A stretch of DNA of 64,000 nucleotides from Ramazzottius varieornatus (Eukaryota; Tardigrada; Eutardigrada; Parachela; Ramazzottiidae), in assembly GCA_001949185.1 (NCBI GenBank), contig BDGG01000004.1, positions 2,732,912-2,796,911 of the forward strand, written 5' to 3'. The position numbers and the translations under genes were made by a program. Of this stretch, positions 1 to 15,458 are shown piece by piece. A model generated the notes under the pieces. It saw nothing but the letters and a program-made list of their open reading frames with translations, searched no databases and was not told where the DNA came from. Each line of letters opens with the position of its first letter. Within the stretch, counting starts at the first letter, position 1.

Positions 1-3000
1 CGCTCCCAGCTCCAAACGGATTTGTATAACAAGCTGAATCTTTTGACGGAAATGAAAGGCATAAAAGTCCCCGGTGGAGCGTTATCTTCCCATTCTGCAT
101 CGACCAACGGCGCTTCCCAGGTACTAAAAAGGGGCAGAAGTTTTGCGCTGTATTTGCTCTAGATATTATTTGATCTGCGAGTCTTTCAAACTTTGTGCTC
201 GGAGCGCGGGTTACTTTCAGTGATGCTTCGAATTCGACATCTTTTTGTTTCGAAGGTCCAACATGGCTCCACCGAGAACTTGAATGGTACTGGCTCCCGG
301 CAGTCTCCAGCCCATCTCATGCATCAGCTACGTTCAGGTATTTGATTGCACAATTCTACAATGCCTCGCTCGATGAACTTTTCTGTATTGATATTAAAGT
401 TTTCAGCTGTGACTGAGTACCGAGTCTTACTATGCAACAGGCATCTGGAAGTCTTTCTATTTCAGAATATGAGCTGGAGAAACTCAAAAGGATGGTAGAA
501 CTGTTAACGATCAAAGTCGATCAAAAGGATCTCCGCATTCGCGAACTGGAGAGCCAACTGAAGCTACAGTCAAATTTTCGAGGTTAGAAAACCGGATTTT
601 TTGCGCATCTCATAAACTGCAACTTCGAGTTCTTCGATTAAATTTTCGGCATTCGATTGCAGAGACAGACCTGAACCATCGAAAAGTGGATGTTTCACAG
701 TCACGCGATGGCGGCAGAAAGCCACCTGTTGTTACTCGCCCACTGACGAACGGGAACAAAACCAGAAGTAATCCTTTGGCAACCTTGAATCTGCAACAAT
801 TGGGCAAGTCCACCGGATCAGACGAGAGCTTGGTCGTAAGTTAATCTCGGTTTCTCGTTCGGAAGTGTGCCCCGTGAAAACGCCTTTATCACTGCAGCGG
901 TATACAGAGTCGATAACGTCGGACCGAAGTGGGTTGAATGGAGTAGACGGTCGATCGCATCGTCGGGACTCATCCAGTAGGTCCAATGGGCACAATAGCA
1001 CATTGCGTTCCCGCAGTGTTGACGGGCGTTCGGTGCGTTCGACGACGGACTCGAAGAACGATGCTGCTGGTTTTTCGTTTGTCAGTCATCGCGAGCAGCA
1101 CTCTTTTCGGGTCTCTCCATTGTCACCTTCTAAAAGCTTTGCTGAAAAGCTCTGCCTTCCGTCCATGTCCTCTTCCTTTAGCTATCTTAGACAGAACAGC
1201 CTTATCAGTGATCCGGAAACCAATGCCCATGAATTCATGCGCTGCAATAGCGTCCCTAATCAGCTGGGAAGACTGGGTGCGTAAGGTGGCGGGCTAGCTT
1301 CGCTTTTTGGTCCTCGTATTGTATTTCCCTCTGTGTCAGTCTGTGATGTACCTCTTTTTCCTTTTTCTTTCCAACTCTATCAGAAAACGTTTCAAGACAA
1401 ATGCATTCTTGAGCTGGCTAACAATTGAAGTCGTGGGTTATGTGAAATGTTATGCTTCACTGCAGGTAGTGAATCAGATTCGATACGAATTCGCTCTTCT
1501 ACGCCCAAAAGCGCCACATCTGAAGACGCGAAACTCAACTTAAAAAAGTTCTTCGAAAAGTATGTTTCTGCCAGACCTAGCTCAAACTCGGGAGCCAGCT
1601 CGTTCGGTTCACGATCCTTCTTACGGTTTTATTTCGTCTCACTGTAGGTTCACGCGGGGCAGTTCGTCGAACCTGAACGATCCTAGGGCCAATAACGGGC
1701 ACTTCAAAAGAGGCGGGGTTCGTGCCACTGCTGGTCCGCGCTTGAACCTTGGTACTAATGGTTCGATCCGGAGAAAGCCGTTGTAAGTTCCATACAGGCA
1801 ATTGCAAGACTAATCCACGCCTTAGAACTACGTTCTCACACTTTTTTCTTCCATCTTTGACAGGGATTTCAGTGTGCCATTGCGACAGTGGGACCATGCT
1901 ACTTTGTTCCAGTGGCTGGAAGAATACGTGCAAATTCCGATCTCCGCCCATGGGAAACGAGGTTTGATGGACGGAGAGCAAATTCTCAAAGCCACTTCCG
2001 AAGATCTGGAAAAGGTATGAAAGAAGGATCTGTTGGAACTTTTCTGAATGACAAAAACACTAATCGTTGGTTAGCAGGAACTGGGTCTGCAACATCCAAT
2101 GCACAAAAAGAAGTTATTGCTAGCTGTGAAGGCGTTAGAAGAAAGAGACTCACACCCCATGGGTCGCCTCGATTTCCTCTGGGTTTGTCGTTGGCTGGTT
2201 GACATAGGCCTGGAACAATACAAAGACGTGTTCGCGGATGCCAGAGTTGATGGGCGAACACTGAACTACCTCACCAGTGTAAGATCTGTTCTCCCTTTGT
2301 GGCAGGGGACCAAATGCGCGACCGTGCGAGATTGTCAGTTCTTCTTTTTCACAGGAGGATCTTCTGTCGATGCGCATCACGAACTCGCTGCACCATGTCT
2401 CACTAAAGCGAGGTCTACAGGTATTACGCCACTGCGAGTTTGATCTCACTCGCATCAAGCGCCAACCTTCAAGTTCTGAGGTACCTGAGAAAACCAAAGC
2501 CTTTTAGAAGTGGACTGTTTTAGTCGATACGTACTCGTGTACCGTATTTATCTTTGATATTTGGACTTTTATCATCGTTATGAATATTCGTTCCTCATAT
2601 GTTGGTACATCATAGGTGATCGTGCCGGAAGACGTCTTATACTGGAGCCATCACCGTATAGTGGAATGGTTAAAATTCCTGGACCTTGCGGAATATATTC
2701 CCTGCCTGTAAGGACAACAATGTCATAATGACTGGGCTGAGATAGTTTACGTACTGTATTTTTTTTTGATTTGCAGACGCGGTACGGGCGTGCATGGAGC
2801 ACTGATAGTTCTGGAAGACTCGTTCAACGCGGATGTCCTCGCCGAGTTGCTCTCCATACCACCTAGCAAGTCCTTACTACGCCGGCATCTGAGCAAGAGC
2901 TTTAGCGAACTAGTAGGTTCCGAAGTCATTAGACGGAAAAGAGCGGCGCAAGCAGCTCCCGGATTCGTAGCTCTCCAGCTGCACCATAAGCTCAAGGTAA

Positions 3001-3247
3001 GGATGCACAAGCCGCGGTACGAAAATAGTCTAATCTTTTATTTGGCTTCCAGCCCCAGAGGAAAGGGTTCGGCTTAGCCAGCAAGAGAAAAGGAAAAGAA
3101 CCAGTGGATCTAATCTGTCCTTTCGATCTAAAAATTGACTTTTCGGCTTTCGGCAGCCATGTTAGCCCCGGAAACGATTCCTCCGAAGAAGTATCCACAT
3201 CGAGCTCAGTACGTGGAGACCTTCCCCTAACATCGAAGACGACGTGA
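1..3247 (+). CDS. PPFIBP1: Liprin-beta (PPFIBP1-type) scaffold protein, 5' end missing
   Basis: Thirteen exons join in phase: 1-120, 256-337, 466-582, 663-835, 898-1276, 1466-1559, 1648-1782, 1864-2014, 2078-2278, 2355-2480, 2616-2707, 2777-2996 and 3053-3247 (stop TGA), giving about 694 residues with the N terminus off the window. The first exons encode a charged coiled coil (YELEKLKRMVELL...). A low-complexity Ser-rich stretch follows, then three SAM domains: WDHATLFQWLEEYV..., GRLDFLWVCRWLVDIGL... and YWSHHRIVEWLKFLDLAEY.... The order coiled coil, then three SAMs ending in IPPSKSLLRRHL is the liprin-beta signature. Liprins scaffold cell-cortex and synaptic active-zone complexes by SAM-SAM binding; that role is family knowledge. 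The short Ser-rich tail after the third SAM is not one I recognise. It is convergent with CDK8, 220 bp away. Confidence 0.9.
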
Positions 3248-3467
3248 TTTAGACTGCATAATTTTCGTTTGACTGAATTTGTACAAAATACGGTTGACTG
3301 TGTATAGTAATAAGGTTTTGTGGGCAAATACTTAGAAGAAAGGTCTGGGCAAACTGAAAATTTCAGCGTGAACAAGGTAGTGAAAGAACAAGCTTGATCA
3401 ATGGTTACGTCAAAAATCAAAGGAAAGAATGAAAAGATTCACAGACTGGAAGCATCACAGAAAGCTA

Positions 3468-6058
<2,591 letters not shown>

Positions 6059-6477
6059 GCCGACCCTGGTAATAGTATATGACTACCACGTTTTTTCCGA
6101 TTAGGCGCGAGAAAGCAATGCAAACGTTGGGTCTATGGTATGCGTCCGGGAAGAGCGACTTCCGGAAAGTAGAACCATAAAGTCCATAACATTGAGATAG
6201 TGTGACGATAATGACATTTGAAATAACGTAATCTAGAGATTGCGATAGGTAATATGACCTGGTATAATGGCCTATGTATTAATAAGCTCAGTAGGTAAGG
6301 TGAGCCGTTGAACAGAAGTTACAGAACAACAGATCCCATTTTATTTTCGGATCTTTTCACTTTATATCTTCTTCAGGATTCTGGATCATCTTTCATTTTC
6401 TACATGGATCTTCTTACACCTGGCGATGACATAAACGGCAGGTCCTTCTTGTGGTAAACTATCTCGGCGAAGCAACG
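6059..6477. other. Head-to-head intergenic region CDK8 / KIF21
   Basis: About 420 bp separate the CDK8 start (leftward) from the kinesin start (rightward). No coding exon is convincing here. It presumably holds both promoters and 5' UTRs; no TATA box is obvious. Confidence 0.5.
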
Positions 6478-9400
6478 ATGTTAACGGACGAGAAAACTTC
6501 GGTTCGCGTTGCTGTCAGGTAAGGCTTGGGTATCTCATCCTCTCCTCTGCCAGATTGTTGCACGTGATTTTGTGTTCGGAAGTTTCCTCAGAGATCAGGG
6601 AGCATAGAATTTGACTTTGCAGGGTGCGGCCGTTGTCCGTGAAGGAGCGTGCAGAATTTCAGAAGCCATGTTTGGCTGTCTCGGACACAGAATCCCAGAT
6701 TATCATTGGGACAGAGCGGGCTTTCACATTCGACTATACTTTTGACTGTGATTCCGAGCAAGATGACATTTTCTCCCAGACTACCAAGGATCTCATCGAT
6801 GGGTAATTCTTCCTTAGTGTACTAGATCGGTACTTTGATACCGATTTCGTCTTGCAGATGTTTCAAAGGGCTTAACGCGACCATTCTGGCGTATGGACAG
6901 ACTGGATCCGGTAAAACGTACAGCGTAAGTTTCATACTTCCTTCAAGGATACTCTAACGCCGAAAAGAGTATCAATTTCTGTTGAGACAGACCTAACAAG
7001 GGGGAATTGTTTTCAGATGGGCACGGGATTCGATGTTTCGATTCCAGCAGAACAGCTGGGCATCGTCCCTCGGGCGGTGGACTACATGTTCAGTGTCATG
7101 CAGAATCGGCACCAAGAGCATATCGACCAGAACCGAACGCCCCCGCTGTTCGATGTCCTTGTACAGTTTATTGAGGTAAACATGGCGATAGTGAACGTCA
7201 GTCCCTTCCCAAGCTTCTTAGTTCAGCTCCAGATAACAATGTCTTTTTGCAGTTGTATCAAGATGAACTGGTGGACCTTCTCGATCGGGCCACACGAAGC
7301 GCTCGCGGAAAGGTGTGCCGAGAAATTATTCTTCTTTGCTGTCAGTGTATCGGCAAGCGATATTGTTGTTTCTGTCTCTTGCAGAGAGGGAAACCGCCAC
7401 GTCTAGGAGAAGACAAGAATGGAAACGTCATACTCCATAACGTTTGCAAGAAAGCTGTATCCTCCAGAGAAGATGTAAGTACTGTAGCTCAACCAAACTC
7501 TGGAATGTTTAAATAGTTCTGATTCTCAAGTTATAATGGTTTTCGAAGTTGCAGATCATGGAGTGGTTGAAGCAGGGCGCCTTGGCTAGAACAACCGGTT
7601 CCACCAATATGAACGCCCAGTCGTCGAGATCGCACGCCATCTTCACTATCGAGATAAAACAGACCATTCAACAGCTGGACGAGGTACTAGTCTAACTATT
7701 CTTATTTCAACTTTGCCTAGTCGATAATCGCCAAAGAGTTCTGATCTGAAACTGATGCTGTTATTCACAGAACGAGAATCCGGCCGAGTTCCTGACAACG
7801 TCTGCCAAGTTCCACTTTGTCGATCTCGCTGGCTCAGAGCGACTGAAGCGTACTCACGCAACGGGCGAACGTCAGAAGGAAGGGATCTCGATTAACAGCG
7901 GGCTGGTAAGCCAAATAACTTCATATTCAGTTACTGATGCGGTTTCCAAAAGGAGTTATGTACACAGTAGAGATTTGGGAGGTCGGCAGATGTATTGATA
8001 TATGATTGTCATCTTGTTTCGAGTTGGCTCTGAACTGCAAGGATGACTGTATGAGTGAAGTAACGTCTTCATAAGTAGTGGGTTTTATTTAGTTTATTTT
8101 GTTCGAGGTCTTTAGCGAGTCGTTGGTGAACATCTAATTTTCGTAGTTGGCGCTGGGGAACGTTATTAGTAAGCTGGGCGACAAGAACCTGAAAGCCACA
8201 CATATTCCCTACCGTGAGAGTAAACTGACGCGTCTTTTACAAGACTCTCTTGGGGGCAACAGCCGAACTCTGATGATTGCCTGTGTGTCGCCAGCTGAGC
8301 AAGATTTCGTCGAGACACTGAACACACTACGCTACGCAAATCGTGCTCGAAACATTCAGAACAAGGTGGTGTCCAACCAAGACAAGACTGGTCAGACCAT
8401 CAGTACACTTCGAGCTCGCATTCTGGACCTCGAGAGAGAACTGATGGAGTTCCAGCAGGGCAAGCGACAGCCAGGAGTCGAAGCGTACAACGACATGTTC
8501 GTCGAGAACAGCGCACTGCAGAAAGAGAACGAAGAGCTACGCAGTCGGATACGCCACAGCGAGCAGTGTAACAAGGTCCTACAAGAGAATGTTAGGGACA
8601 GAGATGTTCGCATCGCTGAACTGCGAGCTGAAGGCGATCGGATGAAGGAGATGCTGGGTGGTGGCAGTGGCGACGGTCCGGGAATCTCTAGCTGTAAGTG
8701 AATTTTGAATTTTACTTTCTTGTTGACTATTTTCACGTTGTTCGGCATAGCTTTTGACTTTTGAGCTTGTATCTCGGCTCTTGATCATAACAGATTTGAC
8801 TCTCTTGTTGTAGCGAACCTGACGGATATGGACAAGATGCGGTTGCAGTATGCGGCCATGATCGAAGCGACAGAAACGAAGCTGAGAGAGGCCAACAAAG
8901 AGATCGAGCGCATGCAAACTTCTCATTCGCATGGTTCACCCTTCAAGCCCACCGACGGTTCTGGTAGCAAGACCTATCGTGTACAACGAAGGACGTTTGC
9001 GGTGACACCATCCGTCAAGATGGATCCGATGGAATGCTACCCGAGCGAAGACGCTGTTCTGCCACGCATTGATGTGTCTCTGTATGACAATGACGCACCT
9101 GAATCAGAAGAAGACATCCGTAGCATCGTGTCGGATATCGACGAGCAGGTAAGCTAGTCTGGTTTGATAGGAAGGTAACTCAAGTTTATACGGCGGCAAA
9201 CGGTGCGAGACAGTGACCTACGTACATACGCATGGGGAAATCTCATCGATTATGTATGCCGATGCGTGAAGAACCTTTTCCTTCGGCCTTACGCTCCTCG
9301 ATACATTTTGAATGTTTGATCCTGCTGTGCTTATGTATGTAGGTTCATGAAGGTTGCTCAGAATATGCCGGGCTTGTTTTGAAGTGCTGAAACTGTTGTT

Positions 9401-12216
9401 TCTCACAATCTTTGTATTACAGATCAGGGAAAAGGAGGAAAAGCTGCTGGAAATGAAGTTGGAGATGGAGTCGCAGAAAGCCAACTACGAAGCGAAGATC
9501 ATCCAGTTGTCTTCTCGAATAAGCGAGGTGGAGACCGAGCGCAATGCCTTCCTGAAAGAAGTGAAGTCAAAGAAGGGTGGCTTTGACCCGGAGAAGGTGA
9601 AGGAGCGACAGCTCAAGTACGAACACGAACTTGAGGAGCTTAAACGTCAAGTTAAGGAGCAACAACAGAAAGAGAATGAGTACAAGAAACTCCAGAAAGA
9701 CTTCTCGGCCAACGAAAAGAAAGTGACGAACCTTTCACAAGAGATCGCCAATTTGAAGAAGGTGAGTAACATCAACGAATTCCCCGCAAATGTTTGAGCT
9801 GACGTAGCTTTTGCTTTTAGGTTCGCTGCGAGACGATCAGAAAGGCCGAGCAAGATTCCAAGAAGGCGCGTGAGAAAGATCAGCAGCAGGCCAGAGTGAT
9901 GAGCCAGAAGGAGAAGGATGTCCGACAGCTGAAAAAGCAGAATGCCGATCTGAAAGACCAAGTAGTGCAGCTGAACAACAGGGTCGTTCGTTTGACGGCT
10001 GACTTGAAGGTGGCAAAGCGAATCCAGAAGACTGGTATGTCGGATCAAGTGGCCGGACGAGTCAACAAGGCATCGGGTATTGTGGACGAGGGACTGTTGA
10101 AACGCAACTGGGAGGACTTCTTGAAATATGTAATTCAAATGACACCTTTCTCATAACCGTCTTTCTGCTGTTAAATGTATCTTCCTCCTTGCAGTTCCGC
10201 GCTGTGACGTACAAGCGAATGCGTCTGAAGCAGTTCGAGAAGCAGTTGGCCACTTACAGCGAGGTATGCTACAATGAGAACCTGGTTTGTACAGCGAGAA
10301 CGACGTTGTTTGTCAGTCTGGTTAAATGTCTGTGGTTTCGGTGTTTAGGAATTGCGTGCACTGCGGGAATCTTCGCGGGACTGTGAGAGAAGACTGGCTT
10401 TGGCTGTGGAAGCACGTGTAAGTAGCTTCAACTACGCTCTGTTTATCCGTACTTTAGCATTGAGCATCATCTGGTTAGGATTTTACGGCTGTGGAGATGC
10501 TGAAAAGCCAGCTGGACGACACCCGATCCACCATCCACTTTTTCGAACAGAAGAACATGGAGGTCCAAAACGAGACAGCTATCTGTGAAGAGAGTCCCGA
10601 CGAATCGAACAACATCAGTCCAGACCACATTCAGACGTATTTCCCCGACGAAGTGGCCAGTCGCTACTTTCTAGACAACATCATCCACCTATGCATGAGC
10701 CAGGTACCTTCATTCAAACCATCCAGGGGATCGTTCGAGTACATATCGACGCATTTCTTTGCAGCAAGAGCAAATTACTTTGCAAGAAACCCGAGCGCAG
10801 TCCAAAGCCGCCGAGCATGCCATCAAGTTACGAGAGCTTGCTGCTGTTCACACAATTCTGCAGGGGCTCATCTTTGATAGCGCTGGCCAGTCCAAACTGA
10901 CAGCTGCCGAGTAAGTCATGACTATCGTAAATATATCGTAAGTCTGTTGAACTATCAGAAGCGATTTACTCATGTCATTCGAAGCTTTGGTGATGGTTTC
11001 TCGTCGTTCTGCAGGTTTCTCATTCGAAATCTCAAACCTCTTCTCTCCGCTGTTTACCTTCTGGTTATTGTGGTGCTGTGTGTGTCGCGCTCTTCTTCCG
11101 TCTTGTCGCTGTTTCTGATGCCTTTCTCTCCGCTTTTTCTGCTGACTGTCTCTGTGGTGTTCTTCCTTTCCGTGAGGCTGATACTTGTGGCTACCCTTGT
11201 TTTACGCTATGTTTGTGACGTGTAGTGTGGCCAGGAATTTGGAGCAGAATGGAGTGACGGAACTCAGTGCCGAAGACGTGCTGGACAAGATCAAGAATAC
11301 CCCGGTCTATTCGCGCACCGTCGGTCGCACTAAGGTACAATGCTTTTCCTGATCAAGATCCTCATTGTTAAACAAGACAAGCGTATCTGAAAAAAATGTT
11401 GCAAATGGGGAGGTATGCAAACATACCTGACAAGATCGTTTTCTCAGTGGCGCACTCTGTCGGCCATCAACACTGAATGCTTGCGCCACTTGGGAAAACA
11501 GTCTTGTCAAGTTTGTTTGCCGAGCTCCCAGTTCTTCAGTTTTGGAAAATATTTCAACAAAATATTAGATGCAGTCAGTGTTATGCACAATTGTTCTTAA
11601 CGTGCTTCTCGCTTGATAGGCTCGACAGTTGACTTTGAGTGGACCAGAAGACATGCTGGTGTCCGACAAGTCTCGATCTGGCTCGTCGACCTCATCGACC
11701 GCGGCAGGAAGCCCCGTTTCGAGCTCTGAGGACGATCATTCTTCGGTCGCGTCCAACTCTTCTGGCGTGACTGCTGACCTGAATTCACTGTCACAGAAGA
11801 TGCTGCCTCCGAAAAATGTCCCTATCAAGCGTGTCGTGCAGGATATGAAACTGCACGCCAAGAATGGCTCGTAAGTGTGTCAATCCTTTTCTGAGCAATG
11901 CTTCCGCTGTTCTAACCTGGCTTGTGTAAACAGGCACGGTCATCTTCCGTACGTCCCTCCCCTATCGCCAAGTTTGCTGAATGGTCACGAAACGCCGTCG
12001 ACACCTCTTCGCCCTCCTAACCGTTCCATCAGCATGAGTGAGATCTCTCCCTCCCACGCCAGAGCCTCACCTGGAAATGGATCTTCCTTGGAGAACATGG
12101 CGGCACCTCCAGCCACCCCGTCGCTGGGTAAGGTCCGTCGTCATGCGTGCCAGACTCAGTTGAATATGCTGCCGAAGCCGTCCACTTCCGTACAGACTCC
12201 GGTTGTCAGAAGATAA
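6478..12216 (+). CDS. KIF21: KIF21-type (kinesin-4 family) motor, no WD40 repeats
   Basis: Nineteen exons join in phase: 6478-6518, 6623-6802, 6858-6924, 7017-7175, 7253-7312, 7385-7474, 7555-7683, 7771-7905, 8147-8693, 8814-9148, 9423-9761, 9821-10129, 10195-10263, 10349-10417, 10479-10703, 10765-10910, 11226-11334, 11620-11870 and 11934-12216, giving about 1180 residues. The motor (about 1-370) has the P-loop GQTGSGKT, switch [12 protein letters not shown] and switch [14 protein letters not shown]. The segment after the motor ([18 protein letters not shown]) is the KIF21 form. Long coiled coils follow (about 400-900), then a Ser/Pro-rich tail ending TPVVRR. Vertebrate KIF21A/B end in WD40 repeats that pause microtubule growth. 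None is encoded before the stop here, nor in the 350 bp beyond it. A dispersed palindrome sits in the intron 11335-11619. Confidence 0.92.
11411..11522. repeat. Dispersed intronic palindrome, copy 1
   Basis: The left arm (about 11411-11454, containing GACAAGATCGTTTTCTC then AGTGGCGCA) pairs with the right arm (about 11482-11522, TGCGCCACTT then GGGAAAACAGTCTTGTCAAG) around a loop of about 27 nt. It lies wholly in a KIF21 intron. It has the clearest arm match of the family and gives the arm pattern GCAAAC...TTGACAAGA..GTTTTCCCAAGTGGCGCA. Confidence 0.8.
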
Positions 12217-12568
12217 AGAGCCGTGTTTTGAGCTCTATGTTTAGGTTTGAGTGCCTTGGTTAGTTAAGTATTAGTTCGTTTTTGAGAACTTCGAAATGAA
12301 ATTTTGAGTGTATCTGCCGTCCTTTTTGTATATTGCTCTCCTTGCACTTTCTGTGTTACATTTCAGAGACCAAATCATTTTTGTCTGCCTCGACCTTTAC
12401 TATCACCTATAGTTCCTTTTACATCCGAGATCAGTGCTCTACCAATGTTTTATGCGATTTGACTTTTGAGTTGCACATGGTTTTTGATTTTACGGATACA
12501 GTTTTGCAACGGAATAATTATGTGTCAGGCTTGTATGAAATAACGTTTTCTGCGTTCTGTCGACTGCT
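12217..12568. other. Intergenic region between convergent genes
   Basis: This AT-rich stretch separates the kinesin stop from the HSPA12-like stop on the other strand. It presumably holds two facing 3' UTRs. I see no gene, and no perfect AATAAA close to the kinesin stop. Confidence 0.5.
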
Positions 12569-15200
12569 TCACTTGTAAACATTCTTGAAAATTCGACAAC
12601 TTCCGTACAAGACACCGTTGGTGTCTTTCGCTTGTATGCCAACCCCGTTCGGGTCGCGCATAAAGGTGAGGCTTACGCGGAAGAAGAATCGTTCGCCAGT
12701 GGTTTCTCCTCTCTTTTCCTCTGGAATGTGGAGATGCAGTTGCGAGAGGCACTCCATAGTGTCGACCGAGACGCTTCCTTTCTGTTCTACGTCTGAGAAG
12801 AAGACTCGAATGAGGATGCTGTTCTGAGAGAAGGTCGCGGCGCAGAAGTGGTGAGTGTAGGCTTGGTCCGGCGAACCCGTCAGGTACTCGTCTTTCTGGA
12901 TAATTGGAATGAAGGCGTTCTTAATGACGGATAAATTCTTGACCGACCTGCAAAGTAGCCGGTATTATGCATCCAAACTTTTTTATTCAGTACTTTATCG
13001 TTTTTACATTGTTTCTAACGATACTGTTCGTGAGTACTCAGTCACTTACAGGCTTTTCATGAAGTCACAGTGCCCGACAGCCGTCACACCAATTGTGTAG
13101 GCACTCTGCAGAGTTCGAAAAGTTTCGAGATTTTTCACGGTAGAGGTGCCAGAAAGAGCCTGCTTCAAAGTTCCGACAACAGGAAGGATTGCCTGATCGG
13201 AATGTCTTTTCATGCGAAGGAAGGGAAGCGATTGTTCGAGCAGACCGCGGACATAGGGATTGTCGGCTGTTCCGCCAACCGCGTACACTGTGACCAGACC
13301 ACCATGCAGCAAGTTTTCCTCTCGAAGTACTTCCGTGATGAGATCAACCAGCTTGTCGATAAAGGGTTTGAAGATGTGCCGAACCAACTGTGTGTCCAGC
13401 ATTACGCAGTTATTGACGCTATCGTAGTAGTGGCCTTTCTGTTTCACCTTTTCCGCCAGATGTTTGCCTGAAATGCAAAACACTGATACATAAATACCAA
13501 AAAACTGTACAAGAAAATTCAGTAATCGTAGCGCAAGTTCCTGCGGTTGATATGAGACGTTACCAAATTTGCGCTTGAAGTGGGCTTCGAATGAAAACGG
13601 TAAATGACATGCCAGTTTCTGGTTCAGTTCTGCGTTGCGCTTGGCCTTTTCCAAACAGTTGAGGATCTCAACAAAACCTTCGTAATTTTCGGCTTTGTAC
13701 GTGCTAAGGACTTTGCTTCCAAAAATATCCTCCATAATCTTGTACAGCGCCGTCGATATCGTTTGGCCTCCAACAGGGATCTTTCGAGAATAGGCTGGAC
13801 AAACTACGTTCCCGCAGATGGTAAAGTATGAGACTTCCGTGTGGTAGGTTCCGATATCCAGTAGAAGGAACCCGGAAGTACCGACGTTCCTCTGCGATGC
13901 ACGTTGATTTGCGGACCATGTCGCAGGACGCCGGGGCCGGTTCTCTAGTGGAGCGAGGAATGTCGCGATGACGTCACGTTTGTAGACGGTCGAGACGTTC
14001 ATGTAGTTTCGACAAACCTGCAAGAAGAAGTCAAGATTAATACATTTCATATACTGTAGCGGCCAAGCCATTTAGTGGGCAGCTACGTCTCACCAGAAGG
14101 AACGGGTTGAAGCTTGAACACAACAGATTTACTTACGGGGAGGACCATGCTTTCCATGTTGTTTCGAACTTCGATATCGGCCACAGTAACATACCACTTC
14201 ACGTCTCGGACATCCGCAGCTGATGTTATTATCAGCCTTTGCGTGAGATCGTCCAATACCAGACTTCGAAGCTTGTCTAGAACTGATCTGAAAAGACCGG
14301 CGCCGTTCACACCCACTGCGCAAGTGCCGTTTGTTATCGGCTGCGCCAGTTGGTCCTTCAAGGAACACAATAATAATGATAAACAGATTGTACTACACCA
14401 CTACTTACAGGGTTTCCCCGTTTTTCTGGACTTCAGATGTATTATTTCCTTACGTTTGAGGAGAGCAAGGCGGGAAAATTCTCCAAGTAGAGCAGCTTCT
14501 TCCGCTGCCCGGAAGAGCAGCTCAAATGATCTTTGTGGGCTTTGTATCCGATCGCCAGGAGGTCTCCGCTTGGCTTGGCCAGCAGCATGTCACTCAGTGT
14601 CCGGCGAGGATCTTCTTTCGGACAATTCTGACAACCTAGAAAAGCAGGTCAATATGGGGCGTCGGCAAATAATTGATTTCATCAACAACTGATTTCATCC
14701 GGATCGTTTTCTAAGTGGCGCACGCGGTCGGTCAAGAACCAAGACATTGTGCGCCACAATGTCGCAGTTCTGTCTGGGCGAAATCGTTTGCCGACGTCCC
14801 ATGCCGACGTACATTCGGTTTTTATATCCGCCTGCATAATTAGAAAGACAAACTCACCCATCCAATTGTCTAGAACATGGTAGACAAGAGATCCGCGGCT
14901 GTCGGTCCAGCCATATCCGCAGCATGAGTATGTGGCTCCCAGGTGAATGACACCCACGATATCTCGCTTGGTAATCGAGCCGGACTGAGACAAGGTTTTG
15001 TGAATCTTGGACGTCAACGGAAACACTGTGTCCACTGTGGTCCGGGGATAGTCTGTGCTGCTGATATGAGATGCGAAAATACCGTCCACTTTTTTCCTCG
15101 AAGCAGTAGCTCGATGACGAGCTATCGAGGAGGGTTCACTGGAGGACCCGCTTCGTAAACGTAAACTGACCGCCATTTTGCCGACACAATACCGAACCAT
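12569..15200 (-). CDS. HSPA12: HSPA12-like atypical Hsp70 family protein
   Basis: Six exons join in phase on the minus strand: 15200-14858, 14635-14454, 14355-14137, 14017-13498, 13467-13050 and 12947-12569, giving 686 residues, close to vertebrate HSPA12A/B. An in-frame second ATG near 15176 could be the true start. HSPA12 landmarks are VIHLGATYSCCGYGW at the phosphate-1 position, LVYHVLDNWMG, LLLDIGTYHTEVSY (phosphate-2), LVRHIFKPFIDKLVDLITEVLRE and VYAVGGTADNPYVRGLLEQ (adenosine motif). The C-terminal exon matches the beta-rich end of the family rather than a normal Hsp70 substrate lid. The phosphate-1 loop departs from the usual DxGTTxS pattern. Function is unclear for the whole family. 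A palindrome copy occupies the first intron. Confidence 0.85.
14656..14801. repeat. Dispersed intronic palindrome, copy 2
   Basis: The outer arms TGGGGCGTCGGCAAAT (14656 on) and GTTTGCCGACGTCCCA (to 14801) pair. Inner arms GATCGTTTTCTAAGTGGCGCA and TGCGCCACAATGTC are more diverged. It lies in the first intron of the HSPA12-like gene (14636-14857) and gives the best view of the outer end of the family, TGGGACGTCGGCAAAC. Confidence 0.75.
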
Positions 15201-15458
15201 TCAACAATAGACTCAACGACGAACATCATTGTTTCTGACAAGTGAGTTTATGATAGTTCAGTGCATTGCGTGAAACGAACAAAAATCACGATCGTTCATA
15301 AAACTATGGCGACTTATGGCTGTGAAAACGCATTGAAGCGAACCCAACCGTCGATTTACGATAAGATAGCACCTCTCTCCTAAGTTAATCACAGCCCTTG
15401 AGGCCGTTCCGAAAATACCGCCTAATGTGTAGAGGTATTCCAATCAGAGCACGCTCAG

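Noticed and set aside
1577-1981. 134-codon minus-strand frame across liprin exons
   Set aside because: It crosses two liprin exons and the intron between them on the opposite strand, and its protein is unlike any family.
10947-11225. 93-codon plus-strand frame of very hydrophobic residues
   Set aside because: It lies wholly inside a kinesin intron with good borders. The hydrophobicity comes from the C/T-rich tract, so it is not a membrane protein gene.
13070-13471. 133-codon plus-strand frame opposite the HSPA12-like gene
   Set aside because: It is the antisense shadow of a well-supported minus-strand exon and has no family resemblance.
14401-14437. Possible extra HSPA12 mini-exon (ending GAAACCCT before GTAAGT)
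   Set aside because: Either acceptor choice breaks the phase of the next exon, which joins cleanly to the previous one without it.
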